Shown piece after piece: positions 1-7,873 of a stretch of DNA of 64,000 bases (positions within the stretch are counted from its first letter, which is position 1; every line of letters starts with the position of its first letter). The position numbers and the translations under genes are program-made. The stretch is from Sulfotelmatobacter sp963788225 (GTDB lineage: Bacteria > Acidobacteriota > Terriglobia > Terriglobales > Acidobacteriaceae). A model generated the notes under the pieces. That model ran no database searches and was not told the DNA's origin. It was given only the letters and a program-made list of their open reading frames with translations. Location of the stretch: positions 186,001 through 250,000 of the forward strand of contig CAWBGI010000005.1 in NCBI GenBank assembly GCA_963788225.1, read 5' to 3'.

Positions 1-697
1 TTTCCGCCTGAAAATGCTTGTCAGCGAATTGTTCTGCGAGGTCGTCCCAAGTGCGAAGATTGTTCTCGATCGCCTCCGGCAAGCGCAGCAGCCTCTGCAG
101 GTAGGAGCGCGTGACCTCGGAGGTCATGCGTCCGCGTTTTCGCGCTAGGAATAGCGCCATCAGATAAAGAATTGTGACCTGGGTAGTGAAACTTTTGGTG
201 GCAGGTACGGCAAGTTCCGGGCCGGCGCCCGTGATGAGAGCCGCACTGGCTTCACGGGGAATCGTGGCCTCAGCCACATTGGAGACGGCAATAGTCTTGA
301 CGCCACGGGTCAAGGCCTCACGTTGCGCCGCGATGGTGTCGGCGGTTTCTCCCGATTGTGTGACCACCATAACAATGGGATCGACTGCCGCATGCGTGGA
401 GCGATAACAGTACTCGCTGGCATATTCCACGTCGACGGCGACGCCGGAAAGGTCTTCGATCATGATCTCGCCGGCCAGTCCGGCGTGCCGGCTCGATCCA
501 CTGGCGGCAATGATTAGCTTTTCGAAAGTCAGCAACGCACTCTCGATGGCATCCAGTTCGCCGGGGAAAAGAATGTCGTTCCGCAGATGTTGCTCGACGG
601 TTTTGGCGATCGCCTGGGGTTGCTCGTAGATTTCACGGCGCATCGCATGGGAAAAACCGCCGGTCGCGAGGTTCGAACTGGGATTGGTTGGATTCAT
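1..697 (-). CDS. SIS-domain sugar isomerase, GlmS isomerase-like, 3' end outside window
   Basis: The reverse strand is open from an ATG at 697 to the window edge (232 codons), so the C-terminus is missing. The translation begins MNPTNPSSN and soon reads MRREIYEQPQAI, the wording at the start of the isomerase half of glucosamine-6-phosphate synthase. It is followed by IIAASGSSRHAG and VTQSGETADTVAA, the two phosphosugar-binding loops of a SIS domain. No N-terminal glutaminase domain precedes it, so this is an isomerase-only paralogue: it may isomerise or deaminate an amino sugar phosphate, or bind one as a regulator. The exact substrate cannot be read. It is transcribed away from the tRNA gene. 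Confidence 0.8.
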   Translation of the reverse strand, partial: MNPTNPSSNLATGGFSHAMRREIYEQPQAIAKTVEQHLRNDILFPGELDAIESALLTFEKLIIAASGSSRHAGLAGEIMIEDLSGVAVDVEYASEYCYRSTHAAVDPIVMVVTQSGETADTIAAQREALTRGVKTIAVSNVAEATIPREASAALITGAGPELAVPATKSFTTQVTILYLMALFLARKRGRMTSEVTRSYLQRLLRLPEAIENNLRTWDDLAEQFADKHFQAE

Positions 698-856
698 GGT
701 TGACTGCGGCTGAGAGTAAATCATTTGCCGCAGGCGGAGCAAACCCGGGTTTCGCACGGGCTGGAGCGTGTGGCCACTTATTCAATCGAGGACTCGAGCC
801 CTCGCCCTACGACCACGATCCGACCAAAATCACATGAGATAATGGATGTGCTTCGC

Positions 857-930
857 GGCCCCGTAGCTCAGTTGGATAGAGCAGCGGTTTCCTAAACCGT
901 TGGTCGGCGGTTCGACTCCGCCCGGGGCCC
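857..930 (+). tRNA. tRNA-Arg (anticodon CCT)
   Basis: A complete cloverleaf folds by hand. The acceptor stem GGCCCCG (857-863) pairs with CGGGGCC (923-929), the D stem is GCTC, and the anticodon arm has loop TTCCTAA giving anticodon CCT. The T arm GGCGG-TTCGACT-CCGCC is perfect. Position 930 is the discriminator, and a CCA follows directly at 931-933, so the 3' CCA appears to be encoded. It reads the rare AGG arginine codon. Confidence 0.95.
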
Positions 931-1006
931 CCATTATTCAGTCGCTTGCATAGTTACTAACGATTTAGTCGTTCTCGTTTTCTAATCGCTGCACCGAAGG
1001 TTGTGC

Positions 1007-1184
1007 TATAATCATTTTCAACGCTACTGCCACGGTTTGCTCGTGACGCGGTGATCCTGTTGGATCAGATTCATCTCCGCTTTTCCTGCCTGCCGTTTAT
1101 TCAGCGTAAATCAAAACATAAGAGCGGCATGGGAAACTCACTATACGTGTACACATCAGGCCCCTCCAGAAAGAACAATTACGA
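1007..1184 (+). promoter_or_regulatory. putative promoter -10 and long leader of the DEAD-box helicase gene
   Basis: A perfect TATAAT lies at 1007-1012 in an otherwise gene-free stretch, about 165 nt before the helicase ATG. No good -35 box is seen at the right spacing. The presumed leader contains a 6-bp hairpin, TGATCC-TGTT-GGATCA (1052-1067). Long structured leaders are known for cold-induced RNA helicase genes, but that link is inferred here. Confidence 0.35.
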
Positions 1185-2381
1185 ATGACAAGCTTTACGG
1201 AAATAGCGCTATCTTCTGCTTTGCAGCAGAGGCTGGCGGCGAATCAATTTATTACCCCTACGCCGGTTCAGGCGCAGGCTATTCCTTACGCCCTTGAGGG
1301 CAAAGACGTGCTGGCTACGGCACAGACCGGAACCGGCAAGACGCTGGCGTTTCTGATTCCGATTATCGAAATGCTGCAGCGCGAACCTTCGCAAAAAGCC
1401 CGAGTGCTGGTGTTGTTGCCCACGCGCGAGCTGGCGATTCAGGTCAACGAAGAATACGAAAAGCTGCGCGGCAAAGGACTATCGAAGGCCGCGCTGGTGA
1501 TCGGCGGTGTGTCGGAGAAGACACAGATTCAGGCTGTGCGCGCGGGATCGAGCATGGTCGTCGCCACTCCCGGCCGTTTGCAGGATTTCATTAACCGCAA
1601 ACTGATCGACCTGCGCGAAATCAAAATCCTGGTGCTCGACGAAGCCGATCGTATGTTGGACATGGGCTTTCTGCCCGCCATCCGGCGCATTCTGGCCATC
1701 CTGCCACAGCGGCGGCAAACGCTGTGTTTCTCGGCCACATTGGAGCAGTCCGTCGCCGGACTGGTGAACGATTCCATGCGCGATCCCGTGCGCGTTGCGG
1801 TTGGCTCGGTGCTCAAGCCGGTGGAAAGCGTCCGGCTTCAAGCCTACGAAGTGCGCCCGGCTGAGAAGCCCGATGTGCTGCGTCAGTTGCTTTACTCCGA
1901 AAAAGGGCAAACGCTGATCTTTGCCCGCACCAAGCGCGGCACGGAACGGCTGGCCAAGGAATTGGTGCGTGAAGGTTTTTCTGCGGCGATGATTCACGGC
2001 GACCGCTCGCAATCGCAGCGTAACGGAGCGCTCGGCGGATTTCAGCAAGGCCAGTTTCAAATCCTTGTCGCCACCGATGTGGCCGCTCGCGGCTTGCACA
2101 TCGATGACGTGGCGCATGTGATCAACTACGACCTGCCCAAGATGGCGGAGGATTTTATTCATCGCGTGGGAAGGACTGGGCGCGCGGGGTCACAAGGGCT
2201 GGCTACGAGTTTAGTGTCCGGCGGCGAGGTCATTGAACTTCGCCATATCGAGCGCGCGTTGAAGTTGAAAATCGAGCGCAAGCAGGTAGACTGGGCGAAT
2301 GCGGAGCGGTCTGAGCATGTCGTCCAAAACACGCTGGCGAGCCGGACGTTGACCAGGCTGCCCGGGGAAATATTCGCTTAG
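1185..2381 (+). CDS. DEAD-box ATP-dependent RNA helicase, RhlE-like
   Basis: This 398-residue protein holds the helicase motifs in order: a Q motif (FITPTPVQAQAIP), Walker A AQTGTGKT, PTRELA, TPGRL, DEAD, SAT, and in the second RecA domain the HGDRSQSQR and HRVGRTGRAG motifs. It lacks the long C-terminal extension of CsdA/DeaD or DbpA, so it is a minimal RhlE-type enzyme. It would unwind short RNA duplexes in the cytoplasm during ribosome assembly or mRNA decay. The neighbours downstream on the other strand include an RRM protein, so this is a small RNA-metabolism neighbourhood. An apparent hairpin terminator follows the stop. Confidence 0.95.
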   Translation: MTSFTEIALSSALQQRLAANQFITPTPVQAQAIPYALEGKDVLATAQTGTGKTLAFLIPIIEMLQREPSQKARVLVLLPTRELAIQVNEEYEKLRGKGLSKAALVIGGVSEKTQIQAVRAGSSMVVATPGRLQDFINRKLIDLREIKILVLDEADRMLDMGFLPAIRRILAILPQRRQTLCFSATLEQSVAGLVNDSMRDPVRVAVGSVLKPVESVRLQAYEVRPAEKPDVLRQLLYSEKGQTLIFARTKRGTERLAKELVREGFSAAMIHGDRSQSQRNGALGGFQQGQFQILVATDVAARGLHIDDVAHVINYDLPKMAEDFIHRVGRTGRAGSQGLATSLVSGGEVIELRHIERALKLKIERKQVDWANAERSEHVVQNTLASRTLTRLPGEIFA

Positions 2382-2400
2382 GGAACGAAGAATCGGCGAC

Positions 2401-2438
2401 AAAACAGGGCACGTCTTGGAGACGCGCCCTACTGTTTT
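2401..2438 (+). terminator. hairpin terminator after helicase gene
   Basis: AAAACA (2401-2406) pairs with TGTTTT (2433-2438), GGGC with GCCC (2407-2410, 2426-2429) and CGTC with GACG (2412-2415, 2421-2424). The foot of the stem supplies A and T runs on both strands, so it could also serve the convergent gene ending at 2480. Confidence 0.6.
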
Positions 2439-2479
2439 GGAATGGATTTATAGCTGTCGTGTCGATTTAGACCGAAGGT

Positions 2480-2737
2480 TTATCCTTCGGTCTTTTCCGG
2501 AACGCGTTCGCGAGGAATACTAGAAATATCGCGATCGTCGTCTCCCATTTGAAACAGCGCAGCTTGCTCGGCGGCGTGCCTGCGCAATTCGTCCAAGTCC
2601 AGTTCGGTGGAATCGCTTGACGTACCGGAAGGTTCATCTTTGCGTTGGCTGCGGCGTTCTGCTTTGTCGCGCTGTTTTTGCTGGCGCGTGTGTTCTTTCT
2701 GGCGTTTTGTAAAACTTGATCGACCTCGTCCGGGCAT
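2480..2737 (-). CDS. small highly charged hypothetical protein
   Basis: The 85-residue protein starts MPGRGRSSFTKRQKEH. The N-terminal half is rich in Lys, Arg and Gln and probably helical (about residues 8-35); the C-terminal half is acidic. The start at 2737 is preferred over one ten codons upstream because a GGAG sequence sits about 8 nt before it. No enzyme motif is visible. A basic half and the position next to an RRM protein and a DEAD-box helicase suggest an RNA- or ribosome-linked role, which is only inference. Confidence 0.65.
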   Translation of the reverse strand: MPGRGRSSFTKRQKEHTRQQKQRDKAERRSQRKDEPSGTSSDSTELDLDELRRHAAEQAALFQMGDDDRDISSIPRERVPEKTEG

Positions 2738-2837
2738 AACAATCTCCAATCGTTTATCGATGAGCAAACATCCGCTCAGCGGCTAGATCCGCTATTGATC
2801 TTGCGATGTTCACGGCGCCCTTCGGCGCACTTCGCAT

Positions 2838-2850
2838 GCTCAGGGCAGGC
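2838..2850 (+). repeat. short dispersed repeat GCTCAGGGCAGGC, copy 1
   Basis: The 13-mer lies between two minus-strand genes. The same core occurs at 16401-16412 and 34066-34078, always between genes and preceded by TTCG within a few bases. Confidence 0.5.
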
Positions 2851-2893
2851 TAAGGGCTGGAGGCCGCGCTCTTGCAAAACTGGGCGCGTGCCG

Positions 2894-3247
2894 CTACCAG
2901 CGGGGCTCCCGGGGCTGGCGCGCGTGCCCCTGATAATCGTCGCGGCTGCCGCCGCCTCCACCGCCAAAGCGTTTTCCACCGCCTCCGCCGCGCGGAGAGT
3001 CGGTCTTGGGTTTCGCTTCATTGATCTTCAACGCACGGCCGCCGAGGTCCGTTCCATTCAATGCCGCGACCGCCTTATCGGCTTCTGCCGCATTGGTCAT
3101 CTCGACGAAGCCGAAGCCGCGAGCGCGGCCGGTTTCGCGGTCCGTGACAATACTGACGCGCTCCACTGCGCCATGCGCTTCAAACAAGCCGCGAAGCTCT
3201 GGTTCGGTTGTGCTGTGAGGCAAGTTGCCGACATAAAGATTTTTCAT
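2894..3247 (-). CDS. RRM-domain RNA-binding protein, glycine-rich tail
   Basis: The 117-residue protein is one RNA recognition motif followed by a Gly/Arg-rich tail. RNP2 is LYVGNL (residues 4-9) and RNP1 is RGFGFVEM (about 43-50). The tail (about 84-117) carries runs of Gly with RGG-like and Arg/Asp residues. The family matches bacterial glycine-rich, often cold-inducible RNA-binding proteins. GGAG lies about 8 nt before the ATG, inside the end of the preceding 52-codon gene, with which the start overlaps as ATGA. It is thus likely translated by coupling with that gene. Confidence 0.92.
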   Translation of the reverse strand: MKNLYVGNLPHSTTEPELRGLFEAHGAVERVSIVTDRETGRARGFGFVEMTNAAEADKAVAALNGTDLGGRALKINEAKPKTDSPRGGGGGKRFGGGGGGSRDDYQGHARQPREPRW

Positions 3248-3402
3248 GCTACTTTCTCCTTCGGGTTGGCGGGCTGCGCGGGTGGCGCCACCAAGTGTTT
3301 CTCAGCCAGCTCCTTCAGCATTTTTTGATTGCTCTGGCGGCGGCTGATCTTCTGCCTGCGCCGCCGGTTAAATCTGGCTTTGTCACCGTTGATTCCGGAC
3401 AT
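3244..3402 (-). CDS. 52-residue basic protein coupled to the RRM gene
   Basis: An ATG at 3402 with AGGAGAG just upstream opens a 52-codon frame whose TGA overlaps the ATG of the RRM gene (ATGA). The product is strongly basic: residues 10-22 read RFNRRRRQKISRR, then a short Leu/Lys/Glu helix and a Pro/Ala-rich tail. No family is recognised. A good ribosome site, the ATGA overlap and coherent composition support a real gene; the basic patch suggests nucleic acid binding. It would be the first gene of a two-gene operon with the RRM protein. Confidence 0.65.
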   Translation of the reverse strand: MSGINGDKARFNRRRRQKISRRQSNQKMLKELAEKHLVAPPAQPANPKEKVA

Positions 3403-3646
3403 ATTTCTCTCCTGACTTGAGGGCCGGTTAGCCGAGAAAGTCGATGTTTAGGATTGCGGGAACTGGCGTTCAGAGGTTCTCAGGTTCAACACGTCCTTAC
3501 GCCTTTCAGAGAATTTCTCAATCGCGAAGGCGCAACGTGCTGTTAGGTTGTCTTCGAGGTCAAGATCTTTAGTATACGCTGCATTTGCAGATATTGCCCA
3601 GGATTGCGCGCCTGAAAAGAGAACTCCCACTCAAGCACTGAGGACA

Positions 3647-4324
3647 TCAGGGTTGCCAAGGGCTGACGTTGGTGGGCTTGGAGCCTTTGCAGAGGAGCAG
3701 GCAGAGCACGATTGCTCCGCCTGCGGCGGCGCCGCCAATCTCGAGCCATTTTGTATTCAGGGAGTTGAGAGGCCTGGGCGGCGGCGCGGCCCCACAGACC
3801 GCCTCGTCGCGTGTGGCGTGCTGTCCCTCGTGCACCACTGTGGATGGAGAAGAGGTATTTTCCGGCGTTGCTTTTTCGAGCGCAACGCTTTGCGTGATAC
3901 TCACATCGTCCTTGCGGGCCGCAACTTGCACCGTGCCGTTAACGTCGGCCACGTCGTATTGTGTTCGCTCTTTTGATGCGGGCTCAATCTTGATGCAGTT
4001 CACACGCACGCTCATCGACGTGGAAGTTCCCACGGATACGCTTCCGTGTTCCAGGCTCAGGGAGTTGCCTTGGAACTTCACAACGGATTCCGGCTGAATG
4101 AGGACGGACGATCCTTCTGCGTCCAGATTGGCGACCGAGCCGGGTTTGGTCTCGAGCAAATCGCCGGGAAAGATGGCAGTAGAGTCCGCTACCTCAGCGC
4201 CGTTTACCCAGACTCCCCCCTTGCAATGCACGACAGCCGCGTCGGTATCCGCGGCCATGAGCCACGGCGGACAGAGGACAACCAACACCCAGCAAAGAGA
4301 ATTGCGCAATGCAGACACACTCAT
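3647..4324 (-). CDS. FecR-like periplasmic protein with C-terminal membrane anchor
   Basis: From the ATG at 4324 the product is 225 residues: an N-terminal signal sequence (SLCWVLVVLCPPWLMAAD), then a beta-rich FecR-like segment reading VHCKGGVWVNGAEV, AIFPGDLLETKPGSVANL and LSLEHGSVSV, which resembles FecR-domain proteins. A single membrane segment (GGAAAGGAIVLCLLLC) lies near the C-terminus. No anti-sigma partner gene is adjacent, so a role in sigma signalling is not implied; many such proteins in this phylum are stand-alone. It is divergent from the ABC operon. A TTG seven codons upstream is another possible start. Confidence 0.7.
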   Translation of the reverse strand: MSVSALRNSLCWVLVVLCPPWLMAADTDAAVVHCKGGVWVNGAEVADSTAIFPGDLLETKPGSVANLDAEGSSVLIQPESVVKFQGNSLSLEHGSVSVGTSTSMSVRVNCIKIEPASKERTQYDVADVNGTVQVAARKDDVSITQSVALEKATPENTSSPSTVVHEGQHATRDEAVCGAAPPPRPLNSLNTKWLEIGGAAAGGAIVLCLLLCKGSKPTNVSPWQP

Positions 4325-4411
4325 ACCTGAAAGAAATTTCCACAAAATGGCTAAGAGGATCGTAGCGGGAGGGTGGTGGGTCGTCTATTAGCTCTCTGGA
4401 TGCCGGTCGTA

Positions 4412-4429
4412 CGCGAATATTTTTTCGCG
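4412..4429. promoter_or_regulatory. palindrome between divergent genes, possible operator
   Basis: CGCGAA-N6-TTCGCG forms a perfect 6-bp dyad around TATTTT in the space between the FecR-like gene and the osmoprotectant transporter operon. It could be an operator or a hairpin. Only the symmetry supports it. Confidence 0.25.
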
Positions 4430-4540
4430 AACGGCAGGCTCGGCTGCGTCCGGTCCACGAATTCCGGTATGCTGGGCGGGCAGGTTTTGATGAAACAGCT
4501 TTGGCAGAACATCGCTTTCCACAATATGGCTTGACAGAAT

Positions 4541-5323
4541 ATGGAGCCAAATCCTGTGCATGGTCCGATGATTGAATTCCGCGACGTGGCCTACGCGCTA
4601 CCTGGCGGTCAGCATTTGCTCTGTGGGTTGAACCTGCAGGTGCAATGCGGCGAGACACTGGTTCTGCTAGGACGTAGTGGCTCGGGAAAAACCACGACGC
4701 TGAAGCTGATCAATCGGCTGTTGACCCCGAGCGCCGGGGAAGTGCGTGTGAATGGCGCGCCCATTGCGGAAAGCGACGTCATCCGGTTGCGCCGGAGCAT
4801 TGGGTATGTAATCCAGGATGGGGGATTGTTTCCGCATTTTACGGTGGAACGAAACATCGGCCTCGTGCCGCAAATCGAAGGTTGGCCCGCCGAGCGGATA
4901 CAACGGCGAGTTGAGGAACTGCTGCAGTTGGTTGGGCTCGAGGCGAACTTGGCCTCGCGTTACCCTCGCCAACTCTCGGGCGGACAGCGGCAGCGAGTGG
5001 GCGTAGCTCGGGCACTGGCAGCCGATCCGGCCATCCTGCTGATGGATGAACCTTTCGGCGCGCTGGATGCACTCACCCGCGACGACGTGCAGCGCGAGTT
5101 TCTATCGCTCCAGCAGAGGCTTAATAAGACCGTGGTCTTCGTCACGCACGATCTGCGCGAAGCTTTGCGGCTCGGTTCGCGCATCGCGCTCATGGACGCC
5201 GGACGGCTGGTCACGGTTCTTCCTCCGGCAGATTTCATGCAGTCCCAAGACCGGTTGGCCGCTGCCTATGTGCGGGCCTTCACGGACGGACTGGGCTCCT
5301 TAGCAAATCGAGGCGGGTTATGA
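4541..5323 (+). CDS. osmoprotectant ABC transporter ATP-binding protein (OpuCA-like)
   Basis: This 260-residue ABC ATPase has Walker A GRSGSGKTT, Q-loop (YVIQDGGLFPHFTV), signature LSGGQRQRVGVARAL, Walker B ILLMDEPFGALD and the switch His in VFVTHDLREAL. Sequence style and the two following genes place it with quaternary-amine (glycine betaine, choline, carnitine) uptake systems. It ends soon after the ATPase core and lacks the C-terminal CBS pair that senses ionic strength in classical OpuCA. Its stop overlaps the permease start as ATGA. An ATG nine codons further in (MIEFRD) is an alternative start. Confidence 0.9.
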   Translation: MEPNPVHGPMIEFRDVAYALPGGQHLLCGLNLQVQCGETLVLLGRSGSGKTTTLKLINRLLTPSAGEVRVNGAPIAESDVIRLRRSIGYVIQDGGLFPHFTVERNIGLVPQIEGWPAERIQRRVEELLQLVGLEANLASRYPRQLSGGQRQRVGVARALAADPAILLMDEPFGALDALTRDDVQREFLSLQQRLNKTVVFVTHDLREALRLGSRIALMDAGRLVTVLPPADFMQSQDRLAAAYVRAFTDGLGSLANRGGL

Positions 5324-5952
5324 ACCTCATTCACTTCCTTGCGCAAAACCACGATCAGGTTCTCGAACTCACGCTGGAGCATCTCTGGCTGGTAGGAGTT
5401 TCCACACTGTTCGCAGTGCTGATCGGATTACCTTTGGGTATATTGAGCGCGCACTGGCCGGTTTGGAATAAACCGGTGCTGGGAACCGCCAACATCATTC
5501 AGACGATCCCCAGTCTTGCCCTCTTTGGATTTCTGTTACCGGTGCCCTGGCTCGGCGATCGTGCCGATCGTCTGGCAATTTTGGCGCTGACTCTCTACGC
5601 GCTGCTGCCTGTGATTCGCAATACCTACACCGGCATCCGCGGCGTCGATCCGGCGGTGGTGGAAGCCGGGCGAGGCATGGGGCTCACCGACCGCCAGCTT
5701 TTGTTTCAAGTCGAGTTGCCGCTGGCGGTGAGCGTGATCCTCTCGGGTGTACGCGTGGCGGTGGTTGTTTCCGTGGGACTTGCAACCATCGCCGCCGCCA
5801 TTGGCGCCGGAGGCTTGGGCGAGTTCATTTTTCGCGGCCTCGCCATGGTGAACAATCAACTCATTCTGGCTGGGGCGATTCCCGCCGCGGTTCTGGCGCT
5901 TTCGGCGGATTTCGGCTTGGGATGGCTGGAGAAGCGGTTGCGGCCACGATGA
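5320..5952 (+). CDS. osmoprotectant ABC transporter permease (OpuCB-like)
   Basis: The 210-residue protein has about five to six membrane segments and the EAA loop that docks the ATPase, EAGRGMGLTDRQLLFQVELP. Family members form the inner-membrane channel of betaine/choline importers. It overlaps the ATPase gene before it and the binding-protein gene after it by ATGA junctions, so the three are one translationally coupled operon. Confidence 0.92.
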   Translation: MNLIHFLAQNHDQVLELTLEHLWLVGVSTLFAVLIGLPLGILSAHWPVWNKPVLGTANIIQTIPSLALFGFLLPVPWLGDRADRLAILALTLYALLPVIRNTYTGIRGVDPAVVEAGRGMGLTDRQLLFQVELPLAVSVILSGVRVAVVVSVGLATIAAAIGAGGLGEFIFRGLAMVNNQLILAGAIPAAVLALSADFGLGWLEKRLRPR

Positions 5953-6881
5953 TATGGGATCGACACGGGCGGCGGCATTGCGGCATTTCCGGAACAGGGT
6001 GCTGCAGTTTGGTTGGCCTGATTTGTTTGGCGTTGCTGTTGTCTTCCTGCGCGTCCTCACACACTGATCGTGTTGTGGTCGGCTCCAAGAACTTTACCGA
6101 GTCGCTGATGCTTGGGGAGTTGATGGCCCAGCAGATTGAAGCGCACACGCAATTGAAAGTCGAGCGCCGCTTTTATCTTGCGGGGACTTACATTTGCCAA
6201 CAGGCGCTCATCGGCGGACGCATCGATCTCTATCCTGAGTACACTGGGACTGCACTGACCGCCATCCTCAAGCAGAAAGTTGGCGGCGATAGCGCCGAGG
6301 TCTACCAACGAGTTAAGAGCGAGTATGAAGCACGCATGGGCCTCACCTTGGGCCCTCCTTTCGGTTTCAATAACACTTTTGCGATGGAAATTCGAGGGGA
6401 AGATGCGCGCCGTCTGGGGATCAAAACCTTGTCGCAGGCGGCTGCATTCGCTCCAAAATGGCGCGCGGGATTTGGCTACGAATTTATGGAGCGCCCCGAT
6501 GGATATGCTGGATTGGCCGCTGCATATGGTCTGCACTTTGCCACACCGCCCCGAGTCATGGATCTGGGCCTGCTCGCGCCGGCCTTGAATGATCATCAGA
6601 TCGATATCGCCGCGGGCAGTGCGACGGACGGGCTGATTCCGGCCTTTAATCTATTTGTGCTGGAAGATGACCGCCACTACTTTCCTCCGTATGAGGCGGT
6701 TGCGGTGATTCGCCGGCAGGCGTTGCAGCTGCATCCCGAAGTTGCCCGGGCAATTGCAGAGTTAGGCGGCAAGATTTCTGATCGTGAAATGCAGCAATTG
6801 AATTACGCGCTCGAGGGCCAGCACCGCGATGTGAAGGATGTCGCCCACGAATTTCTAAAGAGCAAAGGACTGGTTCACTAA
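5949..6881 (+). CDS. osmoprotectant-binding lipoprotein (OpuCC/OsmF-like)
   Basis: The product carries a lipoprotein signal ending LALLLSSC, so the mature protein is lipid-anchored at the membrane. It then reads VVVGSKNFTESLMLGELMAQ and YPEYTGTALTAIL, hallmarks of the glycine-betaine-binding OpuAC/ProX fold. The start at 5949 (MIWDRHG) is preferred because it forms an ATGA overlap with the permease; an ATG at 5922 in the same frame would add nine residues. It delivers the solute to the permease encoded before it. The aromatic cage residues were not mapped, so which quaternary amine is bound is unknown. Confidence 0.9.
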   Translation: MIWDRHGRRHCGISGTGCCSLVGLICLALLLSSCASSHTDRVVVGSKNFTESLMLGELMAQQIEAHTQLKVERRFYLAGTYICQQALIGGRIDLYPEYTGTALTAILKQKVGGDSAEVYQRVKSEYEARMGLTLGPPFGFNNTFAMEIRGEDARRLGIKTLSQAAAFAPKWRAGFGYEFMERPDGYAGLAAAYGLHFATPPRVMDLGLLAPALNDHQIDIAAGSATDGLIPAFNLFVLEDDRHYFPPYEAVAVIRRQALQLHPEVARAIAELGGKISDREMQQLNYALEGQHRDVKDVAHEFLKSKGLVH

Positions 6882-6910
6882 GCTTGATCCGAAACTGTGA
6901 TTTTGGGTGG

Positions 6911-6930
6911 CGCAGCGCTTCAGCGCTGCG
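6911..6930. terminator. hairpin between convergent genes, repeat-like
   Basis: CGCAGCGC-TTCA-GCGCTGCG is a perfect 8-bp stem with a tetraloop, between the end of the ABC operon (6881) and the end of the phzF-like gene (6993). There is no strong T run. The flanking wording (to about 6975) looks like a dispersed palindromic element, but no second copy is in this window. Confidence 0.5.
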
Positions 6931-6992
6931 GTAAGGTTTGTAAGAGACTTTGGCTTTAGCCCTGAGGTACATAAAGTTCGGTGCCCGCCCGG

Positions 6993-7781
6993 TCAGATCA
7001 GTAATTCGCCTCGCAAAGTCAGCACAGCATTTCCCTTGAGCACAACGCGTTCCCGCTTGACTTCACACCAAAGTTCACCACCGCGCTCCGAAACCTGGCA
7101 TGCGCGCAGGATCGGCTTGCCCAATCTCTGTGCCCAATAAGGTGCCAGTGAACAGTGTGTCGAGCCGGTCACGGGATCCTCTGGAATGCCGTAGCTGGGC
7201 GCGAAGTAGCGGGAAACGAAATCGCAATCGTCGCCTGGAGCCGTGATTCCAACTCCAGCGGGATGAAGTCCTTCGAGCAACTGAAAGTCGGGACGGATGC
7301 GCCGTATTTCCCCCTCCCGCTCGTACACAGCAAAGTAGTTGTCTTCGACTTGCATGACAGCAGCGGGAGCTTTCCTCAGGCCTTCGATTAATGCCGACGG
7401 CGGATCGTGGCAGATCCACGGGGCGAGCAAGGGGAGATCCATGGCCAACCGTTCCCCGTCGCGTGAAACGGTGAGCGCGCCGCTGAAGCGCGTTTCGAAG
7501 CGCACCGAGTCGCGCCCGGGTTCGAGAACTTGCAAAACGACGAATGCGGAAGCCAGCGTGGCATGTCCGCACAGCTTCACTTCGCAACGCGGCGTGAACC
7601 AGCGCAATTCGAAATGATCGCCGCATGGCACGAAATACGCGGTCTCCGATAGATTATTTTCGGCTGCGACCGCTTGCATCAATTCGTCATCTAACCAGTC
7701 CTTTAGGGGGCAAACCGCAGTTGGATTGCCCCTAAAAGGCCGGGCAGTGAAAGCGTTGACGTGAAATACCGGTAGAGTCAT
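6993..7781 (-). CDS. PhzF-family isomerase-like protein
   Basis: The 262-residue protein matches the PhzF/diaminopimelate-epimerase-like fold. It has NNLSETAYF with the family's catalytic Glu, GHATLASAFV, and near the C-terminus EDPVTGSTHCSLAPYW. PhzF itself isomerises trans-2,3-dihydro-3-hydroxyanthranilate in phenazine synthesis, but most relatives are outside phenazine clusters and of unknown substrate. No phenazine genes are nearby. It is divergent from the ergothioneine pair. Confidence 0.88.
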   Translation of the reverse strand: MTLPVFHVNAFTARPFRGNPTAVCPLKDWLDDELMQAVAAENNLSETAYFVPCGDHFELRWFTPRCEVKLCGHATLASAFVVLQVLEPGRDSVRFETRFSGALTVSRDGERLAMDLPLLAPWICHDPPSALIEGLRKAPAAVMQVEDNYFAVYEREGEIRRIRPDFQLLEGLHPAGVGITAPGDDCDFVSRYFAPSYGIPEDPVTGSTHCSLAPYWAQRLGKPILRACQVSERGGELWCEVKRERVVLKGNAVLTLRGELLI

Positions 7782-7873
7782 TAGGTTATGGTACTCGGGC
7801 CCCCGGAAGGATTAGAATCCTCCGCACTTGCGCCAGGCACGGCTACGTTCCGGTTGCCGTGAAGGAGATCTGA

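Noticed and set aside
6993..7781. Phenazine biosynthesis.
   Set aside because: Only a PhzF-family protein is present. No other phenazine genes are near, and PhzF homologues are widespread outside such pathways.
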